Below are positions 52,785 to 62,344 of a stretch of 64,000 nt of DNA, in pieces. Origin of the DNA: Bacteroidota bacterium (GTDB lineage Bacteria; Bacteroidota; Bacteroidia; UKL13-3); the NCBI GenBank assembly GCA_013298895.1, contig JAAFJM010000007.1, positions 1 through 64,000 of the forward strand. The letters run 5' to 3'. The notes under the pieces were generated by a model, which was not told where the DNA came from, ran no database searches, and was given only the letters and a program-made list of their open reading frames with translations. How positions within the stretch are numbered: position 1 is the stretch's first letter; each line of letters opens with the position of its first letter. Position numbers and translations under genes: made by a program.

Positions 52785-53180
52785 ATGGAAGCAGTAGCAA
52801 AATTAAATAATTGTCCTACTTCACCTCGTAAAATGAGGTTAGTTGTAGATTTGATTCGTGGTAAAAGAGTTGAAGAAGCCTTCAATACTTTACGTTTCAA
52901 TAATAAAAAAGAAAGTGCTCACCGCGTTGAAAAATTATTACGCAGTGCAATAGCAAATTGGGAACAAAAAAACGAAGGTTCACGTGCTGAAAACAACGAA
53001 TTATATGTAAAAACTATTTTTGTTGATGGTGGTGCAATGATGAAACGTGTTTTACCTGCTCCTCAAGGACGTGCACATAGAATCCGTAAACGTTCTAATC
53101 ATGTAACTTTAATAGTTGATAGCATGGTTGCTAATAATTCAGTAGAAACAACAAACGATAAAGAAAATTCTAAAGTATAA
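52785..53180 (+). CDS. rplV: 50S ribosomal protein L22
   Basis: The 131-residue protein lines the exit tunnel. The N-terminal [26 protein letters not shown] and the tunnel hairpin [32 protein letters not shown] are intact. A 20-residue acidic/Asn-rich tail ([18 protein letters not shown]) extends beyond the usual end. Its stop overlaps the rpsC start by one base. Confidence 0.96.
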   Translation: MEAVAKLNNCPTSPRKMRLVVDLIRGKRVEEAFNTLRFNNKKESAHRVEKLLRSAIANWEQKNEGSRAENNELYVKTIFVDGGAMMKRVLPAPQGRAHRIRKRSNHVTLIVDSMVANNSVETTNDKENSKV

Positions 53181-53956
53181 TGGGACAAAAGGTAAATCCG
53201 ATAGCATTACGTTTAGGCATAATCAGAGGCTGGGAAAGCAATTGGTTTGGTGGTAAAAATTTTGCCGAAAAATTAATTGAGGATGAGAAAATTAGAAAAT
53301 ACTTACGTGCTCGTATAGTAAAAGCAGGTATGTCTAAAATAGTTATTGAGCGTACAATTAAACGTATCATCATTACTATTCACACCTCACGTCCAGGTAT
53401 TATAATTGGGAAAGGTGGAACCGAGGTTGATAAAATCAAGGAAGAAATCAAAAAATTAACTAAAAAAGACGTTGCAATCAATATATTTGAAATCAAGCGT
53501 CCTGAGTTAGATGCGGTTCTTGTTGGAGAGCAAATTGCTAGCCAAATTGAAGCTCGCGTTTCATACAAAAGAGCTTTAAAAGGTGCTATTTCAAACACCA
53601 TGAAAATGGGTGCTGATGGTATAAAAGTTACAATCAGTGGTCGTTTAGGTGGAGCAGAAATGGCTCGTTCTGAATCTTATAAAGAAGGAAGAACTCCATT
53701 ACATACCTTACGTTCTGATATTGACTACACAATTGCTGAGGCTTTAACTGTGTATGGTAAAATCGGTATTAAAGTATGGATTTGCAAAGGTGAGATTTAT
53801 GGAAAAAGAGATTTATCTCCTAACCAAGGTGTAGCTGAAGCAAAAGGCCAAAACCAACGTCCTGATCGCAGAGGTGATAGAAGAGATGACAGAAGAGATA
53901 GTCGTGGTGGAGCTGGTAGAGGTGGCGATAGAAAGCCAAAAAGAGAAAAAAAATAA
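53180..53956 (+). CDS. rpsC: 30S ribosomal protein S3
   Basis: The 258-residue protein forms the mRNA entry site. The KH domain has [20 protein letters not shown], and the C-terminal domain ends [30 protein letters not shown]. After about residue 212 there is an unusual low-complexity tail with [20 protein letters not shown], rich in Arg, Asp and Gly. Tails of this kind are frequent in the phylum but variable; the function is unknown. Confidence 0.96.
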   Translation: MGQKVNPIALRLGIIRGWESNWFGGKNFAEKLIEDEKIRKYLRARIVKAGMSKIVIERTIKRIIITIHTSRPGIIIGKGGTEVDKIKEEIKKLTKKDVAINIFEIKRPELDAVLVGEQIASQIEARVSYKRALKGAISNTMKMGADGIKVTISGRLGGAEMARSESYKEGRTPLHTLRSDIDYTIAEALTVYGKIGIKVWICKGEIYGKRDLSPNQGVAEAKGQNQRPDRRGDRRDDRRDSRGGAGRGGDRKPKREKK

Positions 53957-53991
53957 ATTAGTTTTATCAATAATATTAAATAACTGTAAAA

Positions 53992-54414
53992 ATGTTACAG
54001 CCCAAAAAAACAAAATTTAGGAAACAACAAAAAGGTAAAGTAAAAGGTAATGCTTCTAGAGGTTTTACCGTTGCCTTTGGTTCGTTTGGATTAAAAGCAC
54101 TTGATACTTGCTTCTTAACTTCTAAGCAAATTGAAGCTGCTCGTGTTGCTTTAAATCGCTTCATGAAAAGAGAAGGTCAGGTTTGGATTAGAGTTTTCCC
54201 TGATAAACCGATGACTAGAAAACCAGCAGAGGTTCGTATGGGTAAAGGTAAAGGAGCTCCTGAATTTTGGGTAGCTGTTTGTAAGCCTGGTACAATTATA
54301 TTTGAAGCAGAAGGTGTTCCAGTGGAAACAGCAAGAGAAGCAATGCGCTTAGCTGCTCAAAAGTTACCTGTAATCACCAAATTTATTGTTAAACCAGATT
54401 ATAACGGAAACTAG
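53992..54414 (+). CDS. rplP: 50S ribosomal protein L16
   Basis: The 140-residue protein stabilises tRNA in the 50S A and P sites. It begins [21 protein letters not shown] and contains [41 protein letters not shown]. The arginine of the [15 protein letters not shown] block is hydroxylated in E. coli. It follows rpsC by 35 bp and is two bases before rpmC. Confidence 0.96.
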   Translation: MLQPKKTKFRKQQKGKVKGNASRGFTVAFGSFGLKALDTCFLTSKQIEAARVALNRFMKREGQVWIRVFPDKPMTRKPAEVRMGKGKGAPEFWVAVCKPGTIIFEAEGVPVETAREAMRLAAQKLPVITKFIVKPDYNGN

Positions 54415-54416
54415 TT

Positions 54417-54614
54417 ATGAATAATAAAGAAATTAAAGAATTATCGGAAAAAGAATTGAATATTGCTTTAAAGGAAGAGCGTTTGAATTTTTCAAAACTA
54501 TCTCTACAAAATGCAGTTTCACCTATCGAAAATCCAAGATTGATAAACGAAAGCAAAAAAACTATTGCACGAATTCTTACTGAAAAGAAAGCTCGTCAGT
54601 TAGCTACTGCTTAA
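54417..54614 (+). CDS. rpmC: 50S ribosomal protein L29
   Basis: The 65-residue helical hairpin protein lies near the tunnel exit. IKELSEKELNIALKEERLNFSKLSLQNAVSPIENPRLINESKKTIARILTE fits the family's two-helix pattern and length. It is placed between rplP and rpsQ as expected. Confidence 0.93.
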   Translation: MNNKEIKELSEKELNIALKEERLNFSKLSLQNAVSPIENPRLINESKKTIARILTEKKARQLATA

Positions 54615-54629
54615 TTATACTGTAACAAA

Positions 54630-54899
54630 ATGGAAATAACAGCAGAGAATAGAAATTCACGTAAGGTTATTATTGGGAAAGTAGTAAGCAACAAAATGCA
54701 AAAAACAATTGTTGTTTCTGTAGAGCGTAAAGTAATGCACCCAAAATACGGGAAGTTCATAAAAATGACTTCTACTTTTAAAGCTCACGATGAGAAAAAT
54801 GAAAGTAGCATGAACGATATCGTTAAATTAATGGAAACAAGACCATTAAGTAAAGATAAACGTTGGAGATTAGTAGAAATAGTAGAAAAAGCTAAATAA
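54630..54899 (+). CDS. rpsQ: 30S ribosomal protein S17
   Basis: The 89-residue OB-fold protein binds the 5' domain of 16S r[48 protein letters not shown] and [29 protein letters not shown] are conserved. It ends four bases before rplN. Confidence 0.95.
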   Translation: MEITAENRNSRKVIIGKVVSNKMQKTIVVSVERKVMHPKYGKFIKMTSTFKAHDEKNESSMNDIVKLMETRPLSKDKRWRLVEIVEKAK

Positions 54900-54903
54900 T
54901 AAA

Positions 54904-55272
54904 ATGATACAACAGGAATCAAGACTAAAAGTAGCCGATAATAGTGGAGCTCGCGAGGTATTATGTATCCGAGTTCTTGGTGGTACTGGAAGAAGATATG
55001 CTTCTGTAGGTGATAAAATTGTAGTTACAGTTAAGTCAGCTTTACCTTCAGGGGGAGTTAAAAAAGGTGCAGTTTCTAAAGCTGTTGTTGTTAGAACCAA
55101 AAAGGAAGTTCGTAGAGCTGACGGTTCTTACATTCGTTTTGACGATAATTCATGTGTGTTATTAAATGCGCAAGATGAACCTCGTGCTACTCGTATATTT
55201 GGCCCAGTTGCACGTGAGTTAAGAGAAAAACAATTCATGAAAATTGTTTCATTAGCACCGGAGGTATTATAA
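54904..55272 (+). CDS. rplN: 50S ribosomal protein L14
   Basis: The 122-residue protein forms part of the intersubunit bridge and binds the silencing factor Rsf[83 protein letters not shown] is family-typical over its whole length. Confidence 0.97.
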   Translation: MIQQESRLKVADNSGAREVLCIRVLGGTGRRYASVGDKIVVTVKSALPSGGVKKGAVSKAVVVRTKKEVRRADGSYIRFDDNSCVLLNAQDEPRATRIFGPVARELREKQFMKIVSLAPEVL

Positions 55273-55274
55273 TC

Positions 55275-55613
55275 ATGGAAAAAAACGTAAACAACAAGAT
55301 AAAGTTACGTATCAAGAAAGATGATCGCGTAAAAGTTATTGCTGGTGATGATAAAGGTAAAACTGGAAAAGTTTTAGAAATTATTACTGCAAAAAATAAA
55401 GCTATAGTTGAAGGTATTAACATTGTTAGCCGTCACACAAAGCCTAATGCACAAAATCAACAAGGTGGTATCATTAAAAAAGAAGCACCTATCAGTATAA
55501 GTAATTTAGCTGTTTTAGATAATAATGGTGTTGCTTCAAAAATCGGTCGTAAGAAAGATGCTGAAGGAAAAACTGTTAGATTTTCAAAAAAATCGCAAGA
55601 TATAATTAATTAA
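55275..55613 (+). CDS. rplX: 50S ribosomal protein L24
   Basis: The 112-residue assembly-initiator protein has the KOW motif [23 protein letters not shown] near the N-terminus and [38 protein letters not shown]. It starts two bases after rplN and ends four bases before rplE. Confidence 0.95.
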   Translation: MEKNVNNKIKLRIKKDDRVKVIAGDDKGKTGKVLEIITAKNKAIVEGINIVSRHTKPNAQNQQGGIIKKEAPISISNLAVLDNNGVASKIGRKKDAEGKTVRFSKKSQDIIN

Positions 55614-55617
55614 GAAC

Positions 55618-56181
55618 ATGACAACAACATACGTTCCTAGATTAAAACAAGACTATGATGCCAAGGTAAAACCTGCCATGATAGAGAAGTTTGGATATAA
55701 AAATGTAATGCAAGTACCAAAATTGGTTAAAATTTGTTTAAACCAAGGTGTAGGTGCTGCAGTATCAGATAAAAAAATAGTTGATCAAGCACTACTTGAA
55801 ATGACTTCTATAGCAGGTCAAAAAGCTGTTGGTACTAAATCTAAAAAGGATATTTCAAATTTTAAATTACGTAAAAACATTCCTATTGGAGCTCGCGTAA
55901 CATTAAGAGGTGTAAAAATGTACGAATTTTTAGATAGATTAATTTCAGTTTCTTTACCACGTGTTAGAGATTTCGCTGGATTAAATGAAAAAGGTTTTGA
56001 TAGCCGCGGTAATTATACAATGGGTATCACTGAGCAAATCATTTTTCCGGAAATAGTAATTGAAAAAGTTACTAGAATTAATGGTATGGATATCACTTTT
56101 GTTACTACTGCTGCAACAGATGAAGAATGTCTTTCTTTATTGAAAGAATTTGGTTTACCTTTCAAAAATCAAAATAAATAA
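55618..56181 (+). CDS. rplE: 50S ribosomal protein L5
   Basis: The 187-residue protein binds 5S rRNA in the central protuberance. [71 protein letters not shown] is conserved over its length. It starts four bases after rplX and ends seven bases before rpsN. Confidence 0.97.
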   Translation: MTTTYVPRLKQDYDAKVKPAMIEKFGYKNVMQVPKLVKICLNQGVGAAVSDKKIVDQALLEMTSIAGQKAVGTKSKKDISNFKLRKNIPIGARVTLRGVKMYEFLDRLISVSLPRVRDFAGLNEKGFDSRGNYTMGITEQIIFPEIVIEKVTRINGMDITFVTTAATDEECLSLLKEFGLPFKNQNK

Positions 56182-56188
56182 TTAACAA

Positions 56189-56458
56189 ATGGCTAAAGAA
56201 TCAGTTAAAGCTCGTCAACGCAAAAGAGAAAAATTAAATGCTCAATTTGCAGACAAACGTAAGGCTCTTAAAGAAGCTGGTGATTATGTAGGTTTACAAA
56301 AGTTACCTAGAAATTCATCACCTGTGCGCTTACACAATAGATGTAAATTAACAGGTAGACCAAAAGGTTACATGAGTGATTTCGGTATTTGCCGTAATCA
56401 ATTCCGTGAACTTGCTTCTATGGGTAAAATACCAGGTGTTACTAAGGCTTCTTGGTAA
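56189..56458 (+). CDS. rpsN: 30S ribosomal protein S14, zinc-free form
   Basis: The 89-residue long-form S14 ends [21 protein letters not shown]. Only isolated cysteines are present (NRCKLTGRP and FGICRNQ), so the CxxC...CxxC zinc site of the short form is absent, as in the E. coli-type protein. After it the cluster is interrupted by 120 bp containing a promoter. Confidence 0.96.
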   Translation: MAKESVKARQRKREKLNAQFADKRKALKEAGDYVGLQKLPRNSSPVRLHNRCKLTGRPKGYMSDFGICRNQFRELASMGKIPGVTKASW

Positions 56459-56470
56459 TTTAAAATAAAT

Positions 56471-56501
56471 TTGCTAAAGGTGTATAAATAATTATATTTG
56501 C
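56471..56501 (+). promoter_or_regulatory. Internal promoter upstream of rpsH
   Basis: TTG (56471-56473) and TATATTTGC (56493-56501) are a perfect consensus match, in the only sizeable gap of the S10-spc region. The -7 box and following ACCCC are identical to those of the distal rpsL promoter. The leader contains a hairpin at 56529-56560. Confidence 0.75.
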
Positions 56502-56528
56502 ACCCCTTTATAAAATATAAACAACTTA

Positions 56529-56560
56529 GTTAGTAAGAGTGCCCTTGGCTTACTGCTAAC
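56529..56560 (+). promoter_or_regulatory. Hairpin in the rpsH leader
   Basis: GTTAGTAAG (56529-56537) can pair with CTTA (56549-56552) and CTAAC (56556-56560) around a three-base bulge, and GCC/GGC offers an alternative inner pairing. A bulged helix ahead of rpsH is a plausible binding site for a ribosomal protein such as S8; there is no direct evidence for this. Confidence 0.4.
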
Positions 56561-56578
56561 AAGTAAAATAAAAACATA

Positions 56579-56977
56579 ATGACAGATCCAATATCAGATT
56601 ACTTAACAAGGTTGCGTAATGCTATCAAAGCAAATCATCGCATCGTAGAAATTCCTGCGTCAAACTTGAAGAAAGAAATTACAAGAGTTCTTTTCGAAAA
56701 AGGTTACATCTTAAATTATAAATTTGAGGACGTAGTAAATCATCAAGGTTCAATAAAAATTGCCTTAAAATATCATCCTATTACAAAAGCATCTGCTATA
56801 AAAAAACTAGACCGCGTTAGTCGCCCTGGTTTAAGAAGGTATGCAGGTATTGAAAGTATGCCTAGAGTTATCAATGGTTTAGGTATCGCTGTACTTACAA
56901 CTTCAAAAGGTGTAATGACTGATAAAGAAGCTAGAAAACTTAATGTTGGTGGCGAAGTTTTATGTTATATTTATTAA
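56579..56977 (+). CDS. rpsH: 30S ribosomal protein S8
   Basis: The 132-residue protein binds the central domain of 16S rRNA. MTDPISDYLTRLRNAIKANH at the start and LKYHPITKASAIKKLDRVSRPGLRRYAGIESMPRVINGLGIAVLTTSKGVMTDKEARKLNVGGEVLCYIY are conserved. It is the first gene after the internal promoter, so this part of the cluster can be expressed on its own. In E. coli S8 is the repressor of the spc operon. Confidence 0.97.
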   Translation: MTDPISDYLTRLRNAIKANHRIVEIPASNLKKEITRVLFEKGYILNYKFEDVVNHQGSIKIALKYHPITKASAIKKLDRVSRPGLRRYAGIESMPRVINGLGIAVLTTSKGVMTDKEARKLNVGGEVLCYIY

Positions 56978-56996
56978 TTAATAGGAGAACAATTTC

Positions 56997-57551
56997 ATGT
57001 CACGTATAGGAAAAGCCCCAATAAAATTGCCAGCTGGTGTTGATTTTAAAATTAGCAACAGCAATTTAGTAACTGTTAAAGGTCCTAAAGGCGAGTTACA
57101 TCAACAAGTTGATGCGGATATTACAATTACTCTTAACGAAGGTGAGATTTTGGTTTCAAGACCAACAGATCACAAGAGACATAGAGCTTTGCATGGTCTT
57201 TACAGATCATTAATAAATAATATGATTGTAGGTGTTACTCAAGGTTACACCAAAAAGCAAGAATTAGTAGGTGTTGGTTACAAAGCAACAAATGAAGGAA
57301 ATATTCTTGATTTAATCTTAGGTTTTTCGCATCATATTTATTTTGAAGTTCCAAAAGAAATTACTGTGAAGACAGAAACTGAAAAAGGTAAAAACCCAAT
57401 CATTACCTTAGAAAGTGCCGATAAACAATTGATTGGTCAAGTAGCTGCTAAAATTCGTTCATTACGTTCTCCTGAGCCTTATAAAGGTAAAGGTATCAAG
57501 TTTGTTGGTGAAGTTCTAAGAAGAAAAGCGGGTAAAACAGCATCTAAATAA
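56997..57551 (+). CDS. rplF: 50S ribosomal protein L6
   Basis: The 184-residue two-domain protein lies near the sarcin-ricin loop. [20 protein letters not shown] at the start, [16 protein letters not shown] and [28 protein letters not shown] at the end are conserved. An AGGAG sequence (56983-56987) nine bases before the ATG is a rare Shine-Dalgarno-like site in this window. Confidence 0.96.
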   Translation: MSRIGKAPIKLPAGVDFKISNSNLVTVKGPKGELHQQVDADITITLNEGEILVSRPTDHKRHRALHGLYRSLINNMIVGVTQGYTKKQELVGVGYKATNEGNILDLILGFSHHIYFEVPKEITVKTETEKGKNPIITLESADKQLIGQVAAKIRSLRSPEPYKGKGIKFVGEVLRRKAGKTASK

Positions 57552-57559
57552 TAAAAGTT

Positions 57560-57907
57560 ATGGCAACCAAAAAAGAATTACGCAGATCTAGAATAAAAAG
57601 AGGAATTCGTGGCCGTATTAAAGGTACTCCTGTTAAACCACGTTTATCTGTATTCCGTAGCAATAAAGCTATATATGCTCAAATTATTGATGACGTGGCA
57701 GGAAAGACTTTAGTGTCTTCTTCTTCACGTTCAATTACTGAGAAAGTTTGTAAAGTAGAATTATCTGTTATAGTAGGTAAAGAAATAGCACAAAAGGCAA
57801 TATCATCTGGCATTACCGAAGTGGTTTTTGATAGAAATGGTTATTTATACCATGGTCGTATCAAAAGTTTAGCTGAAGGTGCTCGCGAAGGAGGTTTAAA
57901 GTTTTAA
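57560..57907 (+). CDS. rplR: 50S ribosomal protein L18
   Basis: The 115-residue protein binds 5S rRNA with L5. [49 protein letters not shown] and [28 protein letters not shown] are family-typical. It follows rplF by eight bases. Confidence 0.96.
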   Translation: MATKKELRRSRIKRGIRGRIKGTPVKPRLSVFRSNKAIYAQIIDDVAGKTLVSSSSRSITEKVCKVELSVIVGKEIAQKAISSGITEVVFDRNGYLYHGRIKSLAEGAREGGLKF

Positions 57908-57960
57908 ATTGCTTTTATCATTTTATGTTGTTATCAGCATAAAGTAAAACAATAAATATT

Positions 57961-58497
57961 ATGTCTACAGAAAATATAAAAAGAGTAAAATCAAGCGACA
58001 TAGAGCTTAAAGAAAGAGTAGTTGCAATAAACCGTGTAGCAAAAGTTACAAAAGGTGGACGTACTTTTAGCTTTTCAGCTTTAGTTGTAGTGGGAGATGG
58101 AAATGGTGTTATTGGTTACGGTTTAGGTAAAGCTAACGAAGTAACTGATTCTATCAGTAAAGGAGTAGAAGACGCTAAAAAGAATTTAATGAAAGTTCCA
58201 GTTCTTAAAGGTACTATACCTCATGAGCAACTTGGAAAATATGGTGGAGGAAGAGTTTTTCTTAAGCCTGCTGCGCACGGAACTGGTGTAATTGCTGGTG
58301 GAGCTATGCGTGCAGTTTTAGAAAGTGCTGGGGTTACAGACGTATTGGCTAAATCTAAAGGATCATCAAATCCGCACAATGTTGTTAAAGCTACTGTTGA
58401 TGCTTTGTTAAATATGCGTGATGCTTATACTATTGCAAATACTCGTGGTATATCGATGAAAAAAGTTTTTAATGGAGGAGAAGTGAATAATGGCTAA
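57961..58497 (+). CDS. rpsE: 30S ribosomal protein S5
   Basis: The 178-residue protein acts in decoding fidelity and mRNA unwinding. [47 protein letters not shown] and [39 protein letters not shown] are conserved. Its last eight bases overlap rpmD, and a GGAGGAG run near 58474 precedes that start, so S5 and L30 are translationally coupled. Confidence 0.97.
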   Translation: MSTENIKRVKSSDIELKERVVAINRVAKVTKGGRTFSFSALVVVGDGNGVIGYGLGKANEVTDSISKGVEDAKKNLMKVPVLKGTIPHEQLGKYGGGRVFLKPAAHGTGVIAGGAMRAVLESAGVTDVLAKSKGSSNPHNVVKATVDALLNMRDAYTIANTRGISMKKVFNGGEVNNG

Positions 58498-58669
58498 GGT
58501 TAAAATTACATACGTAAAAAGCATCATTGACAGACCTGAAGGTCAAAAGCGTACTATTAAAGCTTTAGGGTTTTCAAAATTAAATCAATCTCGTGAGGTT
58601 GAAGGAACTCCTGCTGTATTAGGTATGATCAATAAAGTTGCTCATTTATTAAAAGTTGAAAACATTTAA
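58490..58669 (+). CDS. rpmD: 50S ribosomal protein L30
   Basis: The 59-residue protein reads [38 protein letters not shown] and then a short tail ending [13 protein letters not shown]. The Q..T...LG..K.......... pattern is that of L30. It overlaps the end of rpsE by eight bases and precedes rplO by 12 bases, the standard position. Confidence 0.95.
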   Translation: MAKVKITYVKSIIDRPEGQKRTIKALGFSKLNQSREVEGTPAVLGMINKVAHLLKVENI

Positions 58670-58681
58670 AAATATTAATTA

Positions 58682-59131
58682 ATGAATTTACATAATTTAA
58701 AACCAGCAGCTGGTTCAGTTCATAAAGAAGGTAAAAGAGTAGGTAGAGGTGAAGGTAGTGGAAAAGGTGGAACTGCTGCACGTGGTAATAAAGGTGCCGG
58801 TTCTAGAAGTGGTACTAGCACTAAGCGTGGTTTTGAAGGTGGTCAAATGCCTTTATACAGACGTTTACCAAAGATTGGTTTCAAAAGCTTGAATAGAGTT
58901 GAATACGTTGGTATCAATTTAGATAAATTACAAATCATTGCTACAGAAAAAGGATTGAAATCAATTGATTTTGATGTTTTGGTGGCAAATGGTATTGTAA
59001 GTAAAAATCACCTTGTGAAAATATTAGGAAGAGGAGATATTAGCGTTGCTGTTGAGGTTAAAGCACATGCTTTTTCTGCTTCGGCTCAAAAAGCTATCGA
59101 GGCAGTTGGAGGTTCTATAGTAAAAATCTAA
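58682..59131 (+). CDS. rplO: 50S ribosomal protein L15
   Basis: The 149-residue protein has the glycine/arginine-rich N-terminal extension (VGRGEGSGKGGTAARGNKGAGSRSGTSTKRGFEGGQMPLYRRLPKIGF) that threads into 23S rRNA, followed by a globular C-terminal domain. It ends six bases before secY. Confidence 0.96.
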   Translation: MNLHNLKPAAGSVHKEGKRVGRGEGSGKGGTAARGNKGAGSRSGTSTKRGFEGGQMPLYRRLPKIGFKSLNRVEYVGINLDKLQIIATEKGLKSIDFDVLVANGIVSKNHLVKILGRGDISVAVEVKAHAFSASAQKAIEAVGGSIVKI

Positions 59132-59137
59132 TAACGA

Positions 59138-60481
59138 ATGAAAAAACTATTTGATACATTAAAGAACATTTGGAGAATTGATGATTTAAGATTTAAACTT
59201 CAAATCACGTTTTGGTTATTACTAGTATACAGAATTGGTAGCTATGTAACTTTACCTGGAATTGATCCAAATCTGTTAGATACTAAGCAGGCAGATGGTG
59301 GTTTATTTGGTATCATTAATATGTTTGCTGGTGGCGCTTTTGGCCGAGCTTCTATTTTTGCTCTTGGCATAATGCCATATATTAGCGCATCAATTGTTGT
59401 TCAGTTATTATCTTTAGCATTACCTTCATTTCAAAGAATGCAGAAGGAGGGTGAAGATGGTAGAAGGAAAATTAATCAAATTACCCGTTATTTAACCATA
59501 GCTATTACTGTTGTACAGTCTTATGGTTTTATAATTAATTTGAAAAACACAAACCCTTCGGCTATTATCTCTGCTGATGTTGTGTCTGATTTTATGTTTA
59601 CTTTTAGTTCTATGATTATTTTAACTGCAAGTACAATGTTTGTAATGTGGTTAGGTGAAAGAATAACAGATAAGGGTATAGGTAATGGTATTTCTTTAAT
59701 AATTATGATAGGAATTATCGCTCGTTTACCAATAGCTTTCTGGGACGAATTCAACTTTAAATTGTCAACTGGTGGTGGTGGATTGGTTATTTTTGTAATA
59801 GAGCTTGCTGCTTTATTCGCTGTAATCATGATAACTATTTTATTAGTACAAGGTACAAGAAGAATTCCTGTTCAATATGCTAAAAGAATAGTTGGAAATA
59901 GGCAGTTTGGTGGAGTTAGACAATATATTCCATTAAAAATTAATGCGGCTGGTGTTATGCCAATTATTTTTGCTCAAGCATTGATGTTTATCCCAGGTTA
60001 TATTGCGCAGTTTGTTTCAAATGTAGAAGCAAATAGTTTTCTATCTTCTTTTGCCAACCCTTTATCGTTCGCATATAATATGACTTTTGGTTTATTAATT
60101 GTATTGTTTACGTATTTTTATACGGCAATTTCGGTGAATGCTAATCAAATTTCTGATGATATGAAAAAGAATAATGGTTTCATACCAGGTATTAAACCAG
60201 GTAAATCTACTGCTGATTTTATTGATAATGTTATGAGCAGAATTACTTTACCTGGAGCGATTTTCTTAGCTTTTGTTGCAGTTTTACCTTCTTTTGCAGG
60301 CGCGTTTAACATAAATAGCCAATTTGCACAGTTTTATGGAGGAACATCATTATTAATTTTAGTAGGTGTTGTTTTAGATACCTTACAACAAATAGAAAGT
60401 CATTTATTAATGCGTCAATATGATGGATTAATGAAAAGTGGAAAAATTAAAGGCAGAAGTGGAAGTAATACAGCGGCTTAA
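59138..60481 (+). CDS. secY: Preprotein translocase subunit SecY
   Basis: The 447-residue protein is the ten-helix channel of the Sec translocon, through which signal-peptide proteins of this window would pass. LLLVYRIGSYVTLPGIDPNLL (helix 1), FAGGAFGRASIFALGIMPYISASIVVQLL (plug and helix 2), ISLIIMIGIIARLP and the cytoplasmic C4-C5 loop RRIPVQYAKRIVGNRQFGG are present. It is placed between rplO and infA, as usual. Confidence 0.97.
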   Translation: MKKLFDTLKNIWRIDDLRFKLQITFWLLLVYRIGSYVTLPGIDPNLLDTKQADGGLFGIINMFAGGAFGRASIFALGIMPYISASIVVQLLSLALPSFQRMQKEGEDGRRKINQITRYLTIAITVVQSYGFIINLKNTNPSAIISADVVSDFMFTFSSMIILTASTMFVMWLGERITDKGIGNGISLIIMIGIIARLPIAFWDEFNFKLSTGGGGLVIFVIELAALFAVIMITILLVQGTRRIPVQYAKRIVGNRQFGGVRQYIPLKINAAGVMPIIFAQALMFIPGYIAQFVSNVEANSFLSSFANPLSFAYNMTFGLLIVLFTYFYTAISVNANQISDDMKKNNGFIPGIKPGKSTADFIDNVMSRITLPGAIFLAFVAVLPSFAGAFNINSQFAQFYGGTSLLILVGVVLDTLQQIESHLLMRQYDGLMKSGKIKGRSGSNTAA

Positions 60482-60488
60482 TTAGTTG

Positions 60489-60519
60489 TTGATTAATAAA
60501 AAAAAAATATTATTTTCGC
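60489..60519 (+). promoter_or_regulatory. Internal promoter upstream of infA
   Basis: TTG (60489-60491) and TATTTTCGC (60511-60519) have consensus spacing, with TTCGC in place of TTTGC. The infA ATG follows 14 bp later, so the transcript leader is very short. The promoter fills the 52-bp secY-infA gap. Confidence 0.6.
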
Positions 60520-60533
60520 AACCCCAATTAAAA

Positions 60534-60752
60534 ATGTCAAAACAATCAGTTATAAAACAAGACGGTATTATTGTTGAAGCCTTAAGTAATGCAATGTTTA
60601 GAGTTCAGTTGGAAAATGGACATCAAATAATTGCTCATATTTCTGGTAAGATGAGAATGCATTATATCAAAATTTTACCTGGTGACAAAATTGCATGTGA
60701 AATGAGTCCATACGATTTGACAAAAGGAAGAATTATTTATAGATACAAATAA
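60534..60752 (+). CDS. infA: Translation initiation factor IF-1
   Basis: The 72-residue OB-fold factor occupies the 30S A site during initiation. [71 protein letters not shown] spans the full family length. The ATG at 60534 is used because the upstream part of the frame is the promoter region and gives residues absent from the family. Confidence 0.96.
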   Translation: MSKQSVIKQDGIIVEALSNAMFRVQLENGHQIIAHISGKMRMHYIKILPGDKIACEMSPYDLTKGRIIYRYK

Positions 60753-60769
60753 AAAAATAAATAGAAGAA

Positions 60770-60886
60770 ATGAAAGTAAGAGCTTCTGTAAAGAAACGCA
60801 GCGAGGATTGTGTAATTGTAAAACGTAAAGGTAGAGTTTACGTAATTAACAAAAAGAACCCAAAGTTTAAACAACGTCAAGGATAA
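60770..60886 (+). CDS. rpmJ: 50S ribosomal protein L36, zinc-free form
   Basis: The 38-residue protein reads [31 protein letters not shown] and KFKQRQG. The zinc ligands of the usual C+ form (two CxxC cysteines, a third cysteine and a histidine) are reduced to one cysteine, so this is a zinc-independent variant. It lies 17 bp after infA and nine bases before rpsM. Confidence 0.95.
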   Translation: MKVRASVKKRSEDCVIVKRKGRVYVINKKNPKFKQRQG

Positions 60887-60895
60887 TAATATAAT

Positions 60896-61273
60896 ATGGC
60901 TCGTATATCAGGTATAGATTTACCAAAAAATAAAAGAGGTGAAATAGGTTTAACCTATATTTACGGAATAGGGCGTTCAACCGCTACGTTAATATTAAAT
61001 ACTAATAATATTGATGTAAATAAAAAGGTTAGTGAGTGGAGTGATGACGAATTAAGTGCTATTCGTAAACACATCACTGATTTTGTAACTGTTGAGGGTG
61101 AGTTAAGATCAGAAAAACAATTAAATATTAAACGTTTATTAGATATTGGTTGTTATCGTGGTCTTCGTCATCGTAAAGGATTACCTGTTCGTGGTCAAAG
61201 AACTAAAACCAATTCACGTACCAGAAAAGGTAAACGTAAAACGGTAGCAGGTAAAAAGAAAGTTACTAAATAA
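60896..61273 (+). CDS. rpsM: 30S ribosomal protein S13
   Basis: The 125-residue protein contacts tRNA and the 50S subunit at the head. [29 protein letters not shown] with its helix-hairpin-helix, and [34 protein letters not shown] at the basic C-terminus, are conserved. Confidence 0.97.
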   Translation: MARISGIDLPKNKRGEIGLTYIYGIGRSTATLILNTNNIDVNKKVSEWSDDELSAIRKHITDFVTVEGELRSEKQLNIKRLLDIGCYRGLRHRKGLPVRGQRTKTNSRTRKGKRKTVAGKKKVTK

Positions 61274-61294
61274 TAAATAGCATAAAAAAGAATA

Positions 61295-61687
61295 ATGGCT
61301 ACAAATAATAAAAAAGTTAGTAAAAAAAGAGTTGTTGTAATTGACACGCATGGTCAAGCTCACATTAAAGCTTCTTTTAATAATATAATTATCTCTATTA
61401 CCAATGCAACTGGTCAGGTTGTATCTTGGGGTTCTGCCGGTAAAATGGGATTTAGAGGTTCTAAGAAAAATACTCCATATGCTGCTCAAACTGCTGCTTC
61501 AGAATGTGCTAAAGTTGCTGTAGATGCTGGTATGAAAAAAATTGATGTTTTTGTTAAGGGACCAGGAAGTGGAAGAGAAAGCGCTATCCGCACTTTACAA
61601 GCTAGTGGTTTAGAAGTTTTATCTATAAAAGATATTACTCCACTACCTCACAACGGTTGTCGTCCTCCAAAAAGCAGAAGAGTATAA
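61295..61687 (+). CDS. rpsK: 30S ribosomal protein S11
   Basis: The 130-residue platform protein has [47 protein letters not shown] and the C-terminal [17 protein letters not shown]. It lies 21 bp after rpsM and 21 bp before rpsD. Confidence 0.97.
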   Translation: MATNNKKVSKKRVVVIDTHGQAHIKASFNNIIISITNATGQVVSWGSAGKMGFRGSKKNTPYAAQTAASECAKVAVDAGMKKIDVFVKGPGSGRESAIRTLQASGLEVLSIKDITPLPHNGCRPPKSRRV

Positions 61688-61708
61688 TCATTTAAATAAG
61701 AATACAAA

Positions 61709-62320
61709 ATGGCAAGATATATAGGTCCAAAAACCAAAATAGCAAGACGCTTTAAAGATCCGATTTTTGGAAGCGACAAATATTACGAAAAACGTAGTAC
61801 TGTTCCTCCTGGACAACACGGTAATGCTAGAAGAAGAACAAAACAAACTGAGTATGCTATTCAGTTAGGTGAAAAACAAAAAGTAAAATATACATATGGC
61901 GTTTTAGAGCGTCAGTTTTATAAAATTTTTGAAGAAGCTGTTAGACGTAAAGGTGTAACTGGCGAGAACTTGATTAAATTCTTAGAAGCTCGTTTGGATA
62001 ATACTGTTTATCGTTTAGGATTGGCTCCAACTAGAGCAGCTGCTCGTCAATTGGTTGGCCATAGACATATTACAGTAAATGGTAAAGTTGTTAATATTTC
62101 TTCTTATACTTTAAGACCAGGTGATATTGTAGCAGTTAGAGAAAAATCAAAATCAGTAGAGGTTATAGTTAACAGCCTAGCTAATTCTAATGTTAAACGT
62201 TTCAATTGGTTATCATGGGATTCTTCATCACTTACTGGTACTTTCCTTTCTTTACCTGAGCGTGATCAAGTTCCTGAAAACATCAAAGAACAATTAATAG
62301 TAGAGTTATACTCTAAATAA
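61709..62320 (+). CDS. rpsD: 30S ribosomal protein S4
   Basis: The 203-residue primary rRNA-binding protein starts [21 protein letters not shown]. It has [38 protein letters not shown] and an S4 RNA-binding domain with [39 protein letters not shown]. The N-terminal zinc cysteines of the C+ form are absent. It is the first step of the alpha operon part, ahead of rpoA. Confidence 0.97.
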   Translation: MARYIGPKTKIARRFKDPIFGSDKYYEKRSTVPPGQHGNARRRTKQTEYAIQLGEKQKVKYTYGVLERQFYKIFEEAVRRKGVTGENLIKFLEARLDNTVYRLGLAPTRAAARQLVGHRHITVNGKVVNISSYTLRPGDIVAVREKSKSVEVIVNSLANSNVKRFNWLSWDSSSLTGTFLSLPERDQVPENIKEQLIVELYSK

Positions 62321-62344
62321 TAATTTAAAAAAAGAATATTATAA

